Shown here piece by piece: positions 35,869-44,723 of a DNA stretch of 64,000 nucleotides. The notes under the pieces were generated by a model, which was given only the letters and a program-made list of their open reading frames with translations, did not search any database and had not been told where the DNA came from. Made by a program: the position numbers and the translations under genes. Each line of letters opens with the position of its first letter. Positions within the stretch are counted from its first letter, which is position 1. This DNA comes from Rikenellaceae bacterium (GTDB lineage: Bacteria; Bacteroidota; Bacteroidia; Bacteroidales; UBA932): contig CAAGNP010000028.1 of the NCBI GenBank assembly GCA_900771335.1, positions 1 through 64,000 of the forward strand, read 5' to 3'.

Positions 35869-37266
35869 ATGGCAAAAAGTAAAACAGTGTGGTTTTGTTC
35901 CTCTTGTGGCAATGAGAGTCCGAAATGGATGGGGAGATGCCCCGCGTGCGGTGAATGGAATACTATGGTAGAGGAGCCTAAAGCCACCTCCGCGAAAAGT
36001 TCTTCGGGCGACCGCAGCAGGTCTCTTCTGAAGCTTTCAGACGCCAGACCTACCCCTATAAATGAGATTGATATCACTCAGGAGAGCAGAATCTCCATCG
36101 GCAATGAAGAGATAGAGCGTATCCTTGGAGGTGGTCTTGTCCGTGGTTCGATGATCCTTATCGGTGGTGAGCCGGGTATCGGCAAATCTACCCTCTCACT
36201 ACAGATACCGCTCGGCTGCCCGTCGCTCAGGACACTTTATGTCTCGGGAGAGGAGTCGCCACGCCAGATAAAACTGAGGGCGCAGAGACTCTCCGGTGGC
36301 AAGGAGGATGAACTCTCCAATTGTCTGGTCCTCGGTGAGACCCTTTTGGAGAATATTATCTCTACAGCCAAGGAGACAGCCCCGGAACTCCTTATAATTG
36401 ACTCGATACAGACAATATACTCTGAAGCCCTCGATTCATCCCCCGGCTCAGTGACCCAGGTGCGTGAATGTGCATCTGCATTGCTTCGCTATGCCAAGGA
36501 GAGCAATGTCCCGGTGATCCTTATCGGACATATCACCAAAGAGGGATCCATTGCCGGACCTAAGGTCCTGGAGCACATTGTGGATGTGGTTCTGCAGTTT
36601 GAAGGGGATACCCGACATGCATACAGAATATTGCGCAGCATCAAGAACAGGTTCGGCTCTACTGCGGAGCTTGCCATTTTCGAGATGCTCAACAGCGGCC
36701 TCAGACAGGTGAGCAACCCTTCAGAGATTCTGACCCCGATGCACGATGACGATTTGAGCGGTGTCGCCGTAGGGGCAATGCTCGACGGGACCAGACCATT
36801 CCTTATCGAGGTGCAGGCCCTTGTCTCTACCGCTGCTTATGGAATGCCGCAGCGCTCCGCTACCGGGTTTGATGTGAGGAGGATGAATATGCTCCTGGCT
36901 GTCCTTGAAAAAAGGGCAGGGTTCAAACTCTCTGCGAAGGATGTGTTCCTGAATATTGCCGGAGGGCTCAAGATCTCTGATCCTGCCTGTGACCTGGCGG
37001 TAATCTGTGCTATCCTCTCATCGAATTTTGACCTCAATATCTCTCCCCGTATCTGTTTTGCAGCAGAGGTGGGACTAAGCGGAGAGCTCCGCCCTGTAGG
37101 TCAGATAGACAGAAGAATAGCCGAAGCACAGCGCCTCGGCTACAAGAAAATCTATATCTCCTCTTATAACTCTGCAGGGGAATTCCGTGGGAAGAAGACC
37201 AAGGGCATAGAAGTGGTCGAAGTCTCCAACATTGCAGCCCTGTGCAGAAGCCTGTTTCAGGGTTAG
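35869..37266 (+). CDS. radA: DNA repair/recombination ATPase RadA
   Basis: This 465-residue RecA-like protein helps branch migration and processing of recombination intermediates. It has an N-terminal four-cysteine zinc finger (CSSCGNESPKWMGRCPACGEW), Walker A GGEPGIGKSTL, the RadA-specific KNRFG motif (in SIKNRFGSTAEL) and a C-terminal Lon-like domain. Its stop codon shares three bases with the convergent DUF4249 stop codon. Confidence 0.96.
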   Translation: MAKSKTVWFCSSCGNESPKWMGRCPACGEWNTMVEEPKATSAKSSSGDRSRSLLKLSDARPTPINEIDITQESRISIGNEEIERILGGGLVRGSMILIGGEPGIGKSTLSLQIPLGCPSLRTLYVSGEESPRQIKLRAQRLSGGKEDELSNCLVLGETLLENIISTAKETAPELLIIDSIQTIYSEALDSSPGSVTQVRECASALLRYAKESNVPVILIGHITKEGSIAGPKVLEHIVDVVLQFEGDTRHAYRILRSIKNRFGSTAELAIFEMLNSGLRQVSNPSEILTPMHDDDLSGVAVGAMLDGTRPFLIEVQALVSTAAYGMPQRSATGFDVRRMNMLLAVLEKRAGFKLSAKDVFLNIAGGLKISDPACDLAVICAILSSNFDLNISPRICFAAEVGLSGELRPVGQIDRRIAEAQRLGYKKIYISSYNSAGEFRGKKTKGIEVVEVSNIAALCRSLFQG

Positions 37267-38744
37267 TATTCTACATATTCCAGGGTAACTGTCTTTTTGT
37301 TTCCTTTCTTGAATGTGAAAGGGATTGGCAAATATGAATCACCGAAAACTATGACATACTCACCCTCCTTCATTCCGGTAATTTTGCAAAAGTATTCTGC
37401 AGGGCAACTGCAATATGCGGGATTTCCGATAAACTTGTGGTTCATGTAAATGCCATAACCCTCACTCTTTACATCTAAAACGACTTCGGTACCGCATGGG
37501 AATTTCCCTTTGTGATGGACTTTCAGTGTGTCTCCACCCAATGCTTCAAAAGTTACAACATTTGGCTCAGATGGTGTTCCTGGACCTTTTTCGCATTTAT
37601 TGAACTGGTATTCTATTACAGACAAAGGGTCTCCGGTATCATTGAACGATGCCAGGTAGTGCTCTCTGAAAGCCTGATTGTGGAGATCATCCTGGTAGTC
37701 GAGCCTCTGATATGCTATTTTCCCGAGATTGACAGCGAATATTCCTGTTCCACCCTTTATATTGGAGTATTCAGTTTTTCTGAATGCAACTGTAGGGTCT
37801 ACTATGTGATTGGGAAAACCTGGCTGATCCTTATAACAGTCTACATATCTTCCCGACAAGTGTGTTATGCTTACATTCTGCTTGTACATGTTGCAAAGGT
37901 CATCGTCAAATATGCTTCTGGTATCAGCGGAAATATAACGGACAGGTCTTTTGACTTTGCTGGGATTCGGCCCTGCGGTGATAAAGAATCCGTTGTCCCA
38001 TATATCTTCTCCAAACTGTTCAGTAAGGAGTCTTGCAGGAATCTCCTCATGTGGATTTTTTATCAGAATGAAATCCTTGTGGATGGACAAATTGATGGAA
38101 TTGTCATTTTGGGGATATGGGAACTCCACTTCCGGGGTCTCCATCTTTGTAATGGGATCTGCGTGGGCGCTATTGGTGGCAAGATAAGGCAACGGGACAC
38201 TTGTTTCTTCGAAAGATTGTGGGGCGGTCAAGGCCCTGATAAGAACATAATAGTCTTCCGAGGCATCCATGGACTCCAGTGCAATGCCTGGATATGGGGC
38301 ATTGTACAGTTTGCGCTCCCAGTCCGGTTTATGACCAAATGATACCGGTATATTGTATGCCTGATTGAAAGCAAATTTCGGTTTATTCTGTACATACACA
38401 CTTGCCTTTATCTCTTCTCTGTCCGGTGTGGTGATATGAAGTGTATGTGCCTGTCCTATAGCTGGGGTAAAGCAATATTGGTAAACACCCGGCTCGACCT
38501 CAGTAAAAGTATAAACTGAGTCCCTGTTCAAGATCTCTACCAGTGCTCCATGTACGGGGAGGTATGAGGTATCTCTTTTTGAGGCAGAGGACTCCATCAG
38601 TATTACCTCCTGAATATCTTTATTTAAGTCCATTACACAATAGACTCCGATATTATTATCATTGCCGTTCCCGAGTTCGGGTTTGCAGCCCTGCATTATG
38701 AGCAGTAGGACCAAAAGTTTTAATGATGGTAATGAATGTCTCAT
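37263..38744 (-). CDS. DUF4249 family lipoprotein (no adjacent TonB receptor)
   Basis: This 493-residue protein starts MRHSLPSLKLLVLLLIMQGC, a lipoprotein signal with acceptor Cys20. The frame can be extended 15 codons to 38789, but that would move the signal inward, so the start is put at 38744. The beta-rich N-terminal domain (DIQEVILMESSASKRDT) is of DUF4249 type, as in the protein at 2480-4081. Those proteins normally sit beside a TonB receptor, yet here the neighbours are radA and a nucleoside kinase. A receptor encoded elsewhere, or loss of the partner, would explain this. Confidence 0.72.
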   Translation of the reverse strand: MRHSLPSLKLLVLLLIMQGCKPELGNGNDNNIGVYCVMDLNKDIQEVILMESSASKRDTSYLPVHGALVEILNRDSVYTFTEVEPGVYQYCFTPAIGQAHTLHITTPDREEIKASVYVQNKPKFAFNQAYNIPVSFGHKPDWERKLYNAPYPGIALESMDASEDYYVLIRALTAPQSFEETSVPLPYLATNSAHADPITKMETPEVEFPYPQNDNSINLSIHKDFILIKNPHEEIPARLLTEQFGEDIWDNGFFITAGPNPSKVKRPVRYISADTRSIFDDDLCNMYKQNVSITHLSGRYVDCYKDQPGFPNHIVDPTVAFRKTEYSNIKGGTGIFAVNLGKIAYQRLDYQDDLHNQAFREHYLASFNDTGDPLSVIEYQFNKCEKGPGTPSEPNVVTFEALGGDTLKVHHKGKFPCGTEVVLDVKSEGYGIYMNHKFIGNPAYCSCPAEYFCKITGMKEGEYVIVFGDSYLPIPFTFKKGNKKTVTLEYVEY

Positions 38745-38792
38745 ATGCGTATTTTTTCGCAAAATATAAAAAAATCCCCAAAAGCGCAATTT

Positions 38793-38849
38793 CCCGCGTC
38801 AGAAAAAAGAGATCCCGCGACAGATTTCTGCAGAATCTTGTCGCGGGAT
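38793..38849 (-). terminator. Terminator of the deoxynucleoside kinase gene with an extra CCCGCGTCAGA half-site
   Basis: A perfect 11-base stem (38812-38822 with 38839-38849, ATCCCGCGACA/TGTCGCGGGAT) has further pairing inside and is followed on the minus strand by six T (38803-38808). A lone half-site CCCGCGTCAGA (38793-38803) lies just beyond it. The same core recurs at 53829-53918. The rest of the 126-base gap 38745-38870 holds only the start region of the DUF4249 gene. Confidence 0.8.
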
Positions 38850-38870
38850 ATATGTGTGTGCAGGAATGGA

Positions 38871-39485
38871 CTAGAACAATCCGTATAGCTGTGCGTCGAT
38901 GCGGTCGATGATCTGGCTTAGGTGTTCCGGATTCTCTTCGAACTTGAGTTCGTCGACATTCACTACCAATAGTGGGCCATCCTTGTAGTTTTCGATCCAC
39001 TCTTCATAGCGGTCATTAAGACCTTTTAGGTAGTCAATACGGATACTGCTCTCGTATTCGCGACCCCTTTTCTGGATTTGTGCTACAAGGTTAGGGATAG
39101 ATGATTTGAGGTAGATGATCAGATCCGGAGCCTTTACCAATGAGGTCATAAGGTTGAAAAGGGATGAATAATTTTCAAAGTCCCTTGAATCCATAAGACC
39201 CATAGCGTGCAGGTTGGGGGCAAAGATACGTGCATCTTCATAGATAGTTCTGTCCTGAATCACATTTTTATTGCTGTTGCGGATGGCCACCACATCTTCG
39301 AAGCGGCGGTTAAGGAAGTAGACCTGAACATTGAATGACCAGCGTCTCATATCGTTGTAGAAGTCGGAAAGGTAAGGGTTGAAATCGACATCCTCAAATT
39401 TGGGCTCCCAGCCGTAATGTTTTGACAACAAGTTTGTAAGGGTGGTTTTACCACTTCCGATATTTCCAGCAATAGCTATATGCAT
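38871..39485 (-). CDS. Deoxynucleoside kinase
   Basis: This 204-residue P-loop kinase shows Walker A IAGNIGSGKTTL, the substrate/ERS-like region VIQDRTIYEDARIF and a C-terminal lid. It is similar in layout to bacterial deoxyadenosine/deoxyguanosine kinases, which phosphorylate deoxynucleosides in salvage; the base preference cannot be read. A strong SD-like GGAGGG is 6 bases before the ATG. It is divergent from the MBL gene and closed by the hairpin at 38812-38849. Confidence 0.9.
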   Translation of the reverse strand: MHIAIAGNIGSGKTTLTNLLSKHYGWEPKFEDVDFNPYLSDFYNDMRRWSFNVQVYFLNRRFEDVVAIRNSNKNVIQDRTIYEDARIFAPNLHAMGLMDSRDFENYSSLFNLMTSLVKAPDLIIYLKSSIPNLVAQIQKRGREYESSIRIDYLKGLNDRYEEWIENYKDGPLLVVNVDELKFEENPEHLSQIIDRIDAQLYGLF

Positions 39486-39518
39486 CTTAATCCCTCCGAT
39501 ATTTTAAAATTTGAGTGA

Positions 39519-39526
39519 CAAATATA
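39519..39526 (-). promoter_or_regulatory. -7 box TATATTTG for the deoxynucleoside kinase
   Basis: CAAATATA on the plus strand gives an exact TAnnTTTG box on the minus strand, 33 bases before the kinase ATG, in the 67-base divergent gap. Confidence 0.5.
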
Positions 39527-39539
39527 CCCATTCTTTTCG

Positions 39540-39547
39540 TAATTTTG
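39540..39547 (+). promoter_or_regulatory. -7 box TAATTTTG for the MBL hydrolase gene
   Basis: Exact TAnnTTTG match ending only five bases before the ATG at 39553. Transcription would begin at or next to the start codon, giving a leaderless or nearly leaderless mRNA. It also rules out the longer frame from the TTG at 39511. Confidence 0.45.
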
Positions 39548-39552
39548 CCATT

Positions 39553-40185
39553 ATGATCAAGACTTTTTATTTTAACGATTTGCGTACCTGTTGCTATGTG
39601 CTATGGGACGACACTAAAGAGTGTGTAATAGTGGATGCAGGCTGTTATTCCGAAAGCGAGAAGGGCAGACTTGCAAAATTTGTATATGAGAATGGCCTCA
39701 AACCTGTAAAGCTTCTCCAGACTCACGGTCACTTCGACCATGTGATGGGTTGTGTGTTTGCCAAAAAGCAGTGGGAGATACCTGCCTATATGAATCACGG
39801 AGATATCCCGCAGGTGGCACGTGCGACCTCTTATGGCGGATATTTCGGTTACGATTTTGAGGATCCCAAAGAAGACTTTGTAGATGTAAAGGATGGTGAC
39901 GAGATAAAATTCGGAAACACCACTCTGAAGGTGATGCACACCCCGGGACACTCAAAGGGTGGCGTGGTCTATTACAATGAGGCTGAGAAATATGTCATCA
40001 CAGGAGACTCCCTGTTTGCACAAAGCATCGGTCGCACAGACCTTCCGGGCGGGGATTTGGATGAACTTATGGCGAGCCTTAAGAATAAGATTCTTGCACT
40101 CCCTGAAGACACTGTAGTGTATCCAGGTCACGGACCATCCACAGATGTGGCAACAGAGAAAAAGACTAACCCATTCCTGATGTAA
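39553..40185 (+). CDS. Metallo-beta-lactamase-fold hydrolase (glyoxalase II-like)
   Basis: This 210-residue zinc hydrolase has the metal motif THGHFDHVMG (HxHxDH) and later HTPGHSKGGVVYY, TGDSLFAQSIGRTDLPGG and VYPGHGPST. It matches the small YcbL/glyoxalase II-like group, which hydrolyses thioesters such as S-lactoylglutathione; the substrate in this organism is unknown. The start at 39553 was chosen over a TTG 14 codons upstream. uvrA begins 3 bases after its stop. Confidence 0.9.
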   Translation: MIKTFYFNDLRTCCYVLWDDTKECVIVDAGCYSESEKGRLAKFVYENGLKPVKLLQTHGHFDHVMGCVFAKKQWEIPAYMNHGDIPQVARATSYGGYFGYDFEDPKEDFVDVKDGDEIKFGNTTLKVMHTPGHSKGGVVYYNEAEKYVITGDSLFAQSIGRTDLPGGDLDELMASLKNKILALPEDTVVYPGHGPSTDVATEKKTNPFLM

Positions 40186-40188
40186 TTT

Positions 40189-42996
40189 ATGGATAGTATA
40201 AAGATCACCAAAGCGAATGTCCATAACCTGAAAGATGTATCTCTTGAGATACCTCGCGGGAGGCTTGTGGTGGTCACCGGTCTCAGTGGAAGTGGAAAGT
40301 CCTCGCTGGCATTCGACACCATTTTTGCAGAGGCCCAGAGGAGATATCTCGATACCCTGTCACCATACGCCAAGCACTTTATTGGGGTTATGGAGAGGCC
40401 CGATGTGGAGAGCATCGAGGGGTTGAGCCCCACCATCTCCATAGAGCAGAAGAGTACCAACCGTAACCCACGCTCTACAGTGGGGACTGTTACCGAGATT
40501 TCCGATTTTCTGAGGCTCCTTTACGCCAGAGCATCTGTGGCATACTCCCCGATTACAGGGAAGGAGATGGTAAAATATTCCGATGCCCAGATAGTCGATC
40601 TTATACTCAGTAAGCATGCAGGGAGAAAGACCCTGCTCCTCTCACCTCTGGTAAAAGGGCGCAAGGGGCACTACAAGGAGCTATTCGAGAGTATGCTCCG
40701 CAAGGGTTATACCCAGATGAGGGTGGACGGAGAGCTTCAAAGCATCTCCGACTTGCTGGAGGGTGTCGACAGGTACAAGACCCACTTTATCGATCTTGTC
40801 GTGGACAAACTGATCCCTAAAGAGGAGGATTACAAAAGGGTTAGGGACTCTGTCCAGACTGCGCTCAATTATGGCAAAGGCTCATTGTCTGTATTGGATC
40901 TTTCCGATGGGGAGCTCTCCCATTACAGCAAACACTTCATATGCCCCGACAGCGGGGTCTCATTCCCTGAGCCAGCACCCCATACATTCTCCTTCAACTC
41001 CCCCCAAGGGGCTTGCCCCCATTGTAAGGGACTTGGGATGATATCGACTGCAGATATCTCCAAAATCATCCCCGACGACTCCCTTTCCATCGCAGATGGT
41101 GGAATAGAGCCTATCGGAGTAAGGAAGGACAATAACCTGTTTGCAGTCCTTGAGAGTATTGCCCATAAATACGATTTCACCCTTACAACCCCTATACGTG
41201 AACTTCCGGAGGATATCCTCAACCTTATACTCTATGGTTCTGAGGAGCTGTTCAGAGTCAAATCCATCGGAGGTCTCTCAGAGATGGTGACATTCCCGGG
41301 CATTATTGCGAGGCTGCAGCGGAAGGAGGAGGAGAGTGAAGAGAGCTTCGACAAAAAAGGGCGCTTCTCGAGCGAAAGTGTCTGCTCCCATTGTAATGGC
41401 ACCCGTCTTAAAGAGGATGCTCTCCATTTCAGAATTGACGGAAAAAATATAGCTGAGGTCTCCGATATGGATATCAGCGAACTGCACGAATGGATCTCTT
41501 CGCTGTCAGAGAAGCTTGACAGAAAGCAGAGTGCCATTGCGTATGATATATTGAAGGAGCTCAAGGACCGCGTTGGATTCCTGATCGATGTTGGTCTGGA
41601 GTACCTGTCGCTAAGCAGGGCAACACGCTCGCTTAGTGGTGGTGAGAGCCAGAGGATCAGGCTTGCGACCCAGATTGGTTCCAAACTGGTAAATGTCCTC
41701 TATATCCTCGATGAGCCCAGCATCGGACTTCACCAGTCGGACAACAGGAAACTTATCCATTCGCTGAAGAAACTTCGAGACGAAGGGAACTCGGTGATGG
41801 TGGTGGAGCACGACGAGGAGATGATGCGAAGTGCCGACTGGCTCATAGACATCGGCCCGGGTGCAGGTAATGAAGGGGGCGAGGTCCTATTCTGCGATGA
41901 ACCCTCGAAGCTCCCCCAATCGTTCCCTCAGGAGGGGATCTCCCTCACAGCGGACTATCTGCTTGGGAGGAAGAAGATAGAGCTTCCTGCGGCCAGACGC
42001 CAGGGCAATGGCAAATTCCTTGAACTTAAAAGTGCCACCGGCAATAATCTGAAGAGTGTTGATATAAAGATTCCGCTCGGGTGCTTTGTCGGGATAAGCG
42101 GTGTCAGCGGTAGCGGAAAATCTTCCCTTATCAATGAGACCCTCATGCCTATTCTGAGCAACAAATTCTACCGCTCACTCTATACACCCCTCCCATACGG
42201 AGAGATATTGGGTGTGGAGAACATTGACAAACTGATAGAGATAGACCAATCCCCCATCGGCCGCTCTCCCAGGAGCAACCCGGCTACATATACAGGGGTA
42301 TTTTCAGATATACGCAAGCTTTTCGAGCAGACACCTGATGCCAAAATCAGAGGTTTGAAGGCGGGCAAATTCTCATTCAATGTAAAAGGGGGGCGCTGTG
42401 AGGTGTGCAAAGGTGCCGGTGTGGAACTTGTGGAGATGAACTTCCTCCCTTCAGTGCAGGTGACCTGTAAAGAGTGCCGTGGCAAGAGGTACAAACCGGA
42501 TATCCTCGCAGTAAAATACAAAGGAAAGAGTATCAATGATGTTCTGGAGATGACCATCTCCCAGGCAGCAGCTTTCTTTGAGCCTATACCATCCATCTAC
42601 AGAAGGATCAAGACACTTGAGGATGTGGGTCTGGGTTACATAAAATTGGGCCAATCATCCCTGTCCCTATCGGGAGGTGAAAACCAGAGGGTCAAACTCG
42701 CTACAGAGCTCTCCAAACCAAGTACTGGGAACTCCATCTTCCTCTTGGATGAGCCTACTACTGGTCTCCACTGTGAAGATATCAAGGTCCTTCTTGGTGT
42801 CCTCCAGAGACTTGTGGATCAGGGCAACACAGTGGTGGTGATAGAGCATAACATCGATGTCCTCCGCTCGGTGGACTATTTGTTCGATATGGGTCCCCGC
42901 GGTGGTCGTGATGGTGGTCTGATAGTGGCTGAAGGTACCCCAGAAGAGGTTGCTGCAAACCCCGACTCAGTTACAGGCCGAGAGTTGATGCTGTAA
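40189..42996 (+). CDS. uvrA: Excinuclease ABC subunit A
   Basis: This 935-residue damage-recognition ATPase of nucleotide excision repair has two ABC modules with Walker A GLSGSGKSSLAFDT and GVSGSGKSSLINET and signature motifs LSGGESQRIRLA and LSGGENQRVKLA. The C-terminal zinc module (CEVCKGAG ... CKECRGKRY) is intact. The first zinc module reads C252-P-D-S255 ... C276-P-H-C279, so one of the four usual cysteines is serine. Length equals E. coli UvrA (940). Bacteroidota often have more than one UvrA paralogue, and this could be one of them. Confidence 0.95.
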   Translation: MDSIKITKANVHNLKDVSLEIPRGRLVVVTGLSGSGKSSLAFDTIFAEAQRRYLDTLSPYAKHFIGVMERPDVESIEGLSPTISIEQKSTNRNPRSTVGTVTEISDFLRLLYARASVAYSPITGKEMVKYSDAQIVDLILSKHAGRKTLLLSPLVKGRKGHYKELFESMLRKGYTQMRVDGELQSISDLLEGVDRYKTHFIDLVVDKLIPKEEDYKRVRDSVQTALNYGKGSLSVLDLSDGELSHYSKHFICPDSGVSFPEPAPHTFSFNSPQGACPHCKGLGMISTADISKIIPDDSLSIADGGIEPIGVRKDNNLFAVLESIAHKYDFTLTTPIRELPEDILNLILYGSEELFRVKSIGGLSEMVTFPGIIARLQRKEEESEESFDKKGRFSSESVCSHCNGTRLKEDALHFRIDGKNIAEVSDMDISELHEWISSLSEKLDRKQSAIAYDILKELKDRVGFLIDVGLEYLSLSRATRSLSGGESQRIRLATQIGSKLVNVLYILDEPSIGLHQSDNRKLIHSLKKLRDEGNSVMVVEHDEEMMRSADWLIDIGPGAGNEGGEVLFCDEPSKLPQSFPQEGISLTADYLLGRKKIELPAARRQGNGKFLELKSATGNNLKSVDIKIPLGCFVGISGVSGSGKSSLINETLMPILSNKFYRSLYTPLPYGEILGVENIDKLIEIDQSPIGRSPRSNPATYTGVFSDIRKLFEQTPDAKIRGLKAGKFSFNVKGGRCEVCKGAGVELVEMNFLPSVQVTCKECRGKRYKPDILAVKYKGKSINDVLEMTISQAAAFFEPIPSIYRRIKTLEDVGLGYIKLGQSSLSLSGGENQRVKLATELSKPSTGNSIFLLDEPTTGLHCEDIKVLLGVLQRLVDQGNTVVVIEHNIDVLRSVDYLFDMGPRGGRDGGLIVAEGTPEEVAANPDSVTGRELML

Positions 42997-43015
42997 TTTC
43001 TTACCGCAAGGCACA

Positions 43016-44716
43016 CTAATACTTGATGGAACTTCCACCGATGAATTCCCTGAGTACCGAAGTGGGTGGTACTGCCATTATCTCTTCAGGTGTGAGAGGT
43101 GTGATGTGTGCCAGGAATTTGAGCATCCGGACACTCTCTGAATAAGCTGGGGATGTAACAGGAATCCTGTTCAGATGCGGTTCAGCATAGTATTTCAAAA
43201 GTGGAAGCTCAAATATCAGGGATGAGTTGAACATAACATCTGCATTCTCCTGGAATGGGAAAATGTTCCTCTCTTCACCTCTGCGGACACTTGGCCATCT
43301 GAGGATGGTATCTTCCGGCGAGACTCCGCGTGTACGTGCATCACGGACCATTCTGCGGAGAAGACGGCAGTCGGTGGTGGATATCACATTGTTCTCATCA
43401 AGTGAGAGGGATGTGAGTGCAGATACATATATTCTGAAAAGTTTGCTCTGGTCCAAATCTTTTGTGAGCTCCTTGTTCAGCGCATGGATACCCTCCATAA
43501 TCAGGATATCCTTCTCTGTCATCCTGATTCTCTTTCCGGAAGCGACCCTTTCACCTTTGACGAAATCGAACTTGGGCAGCTCCACCTCTTTACCCGCAAG
43601 GATGTCATTGAGCTGCTGGTTCAGAAATTCCAGGTCCATAGCATATAGCGATTCGAAGTCGTACTCTCCATTTTCATCCAGAGGGGTCTTGTCACGGCTG
43701 ACAAAATAGTTGTCCATCTCCAGTACGATGGGGTTCAGACCGAGTGTGCGGCACTGGATGGCAATTCTGTTGGATGATGTGGTCTTTCCGCTGCTCGATG
43801 GTCCGGCGATCAGTACCAGCTTAACCTTATCTCTCCTTGCGTAGATCATATCTGCCACATTTGCATATTTCCTCTCGTGAAGGGCCTCCGCGATCTGGAT
43901 TATCTGTACACTTTTTCCCATTTCAGTCGCTTTGTTGAGGTGTGCAAGGCTCTCTACGCCCAGAATGTCATTCCATTCGGAGTGCTCTTTGAATATCTCA
44001 TTGAGCTTGTCCTGATATTTGTAATCAGCCACTTTCCATGGTTCTGATGTGGATGGGGCCTGCAGGCAGAAACCATCGCTATATGGGACCAGATCAAACA
44101 GGTCAATGTAATCTGTAGATGGTAGAAGTGGTCCATAAAATGTATCAGGGTATCCGTCCAGATAGTAGATGGATGTAAAGTATCTTTTCGATTTCTCTGC
44201 AAGAAGGCTTTTGGCTGTGTATCCTGTGTTTTTGAAGATAGATGCAACGATATCTTTTGGGAGTTTCTTCTTCTCTAGAGGGAGTCCCATTTTGATATAA
44301 CCAGTCATCTTCTCTTTGAGGGAGCGGACCTGTTCTTCTGAAAGGGAGAGTACGCCATACTTGCCGTTCTCACCCTTCTCCTTCTCACGAATCTCACCGT
44401 ACAGGCCGTTGGGGAGGGTGTAGTTGAATGTGAGACGGTGGTTAGGGAAAAGCTCTACAGCGCATCTCTGTAAGATGAAAGAGAGGGTGCGTATATACAT
44501 CCTCCTTCCGTCAGGATGGGACAAGTCGATGAATTTGACAATGTGTGGGTTGTAGACTCTGTAATCAAGCTCTTTCAGCTGATTGTCTACTATGGCCCCA
44601 AGGGGCCTGTATTTGCATTTATGGTCTAAAGATTCACATAGTTCAGACAGTTTGGTTCCGGGTTGGCACTCGTGGAGTGCAGCTGTGTTTTCACAAAAAA
44701 TTTGAATCTTTTCCAT
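43016..44716 (-). CDS. Uridine kinase-like P-loop kinase with N-terminal TGS/ThrRS-like domain
   Basis: This 566-residue protein has a TGS-like domain (about 1-65) and a region like the second editing-type domain of threonyl-tRNA synthetase (about 70-220). The rest is a uridine kinase/phosphoribulokinase domain (about 290-500) with Walker A AGPSSSGKTTSSNRI. The kinase half predicts ATP-dependent phosphorylation of a nucleoside; the role of the tRNA-synthetase-like half is unknown. The fusion is widespread in Bacteroidota and Firmicutes. It is 7 bases downstream of the EnvC-like gene. Confidence 0.85.
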   Translation of the reverse strand: MEKIQIFCENTAALHECQPGTKLSELCESLDHKCKYRPLGAIVDNQLKELDYRVYNPHIVKFIDLSHPDGRRMYIRTLSFILQRCAVELFPNHRLTFNYTLPNGLYGEIREKEKGENGKYGVLSLSEEQVRSLKEKMTGYIKMGLPLEKKKLPKDIVASIFKNTGYTAKSLLAEKSKRYFTSIYYLDGYPDTFYGPLLPSTDYIDLFDLVPYSDGFCLQAPSTSEPWKVADYKYQDKLNEIFKEHSEWNDILGVESLAHLNKATEMGKSVQIIQIAEALHERKYANVADMIYARRDKVKLVLIAGPSSSGKTTSSNRIAIQCRTLGLNPIVLEMDNYFVSRDKTPLDENGEYDFESLYAMDLEFLNQQLNDILAGKEVELPKFDFVKGERVASGKRIRMTEKDILIMEGIHALNKELTKDLDQSKLFRIYVSALTSLSLDENNVISTTDCRLLRRMVRDARTRGVSPEDTILRWPSVRRGEERNIFPFQENADVMFNSSLIFELPLLKYYAEPHLNRIPVTSPAYSESVRMLKFLAHITPLTPEEIMAVPPTSVLREFIGGSSIKY

Positions 44717-44723
44717 AGGCTTT

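Noticed and set aside
37512..38342. 276-residue plus-strand frame opposite the DUF4249 gene
   Set aside because: Cys- and aromatic-rich translation without domain features; it is the mirror of a convincing lipoprotein gene on the other strand.
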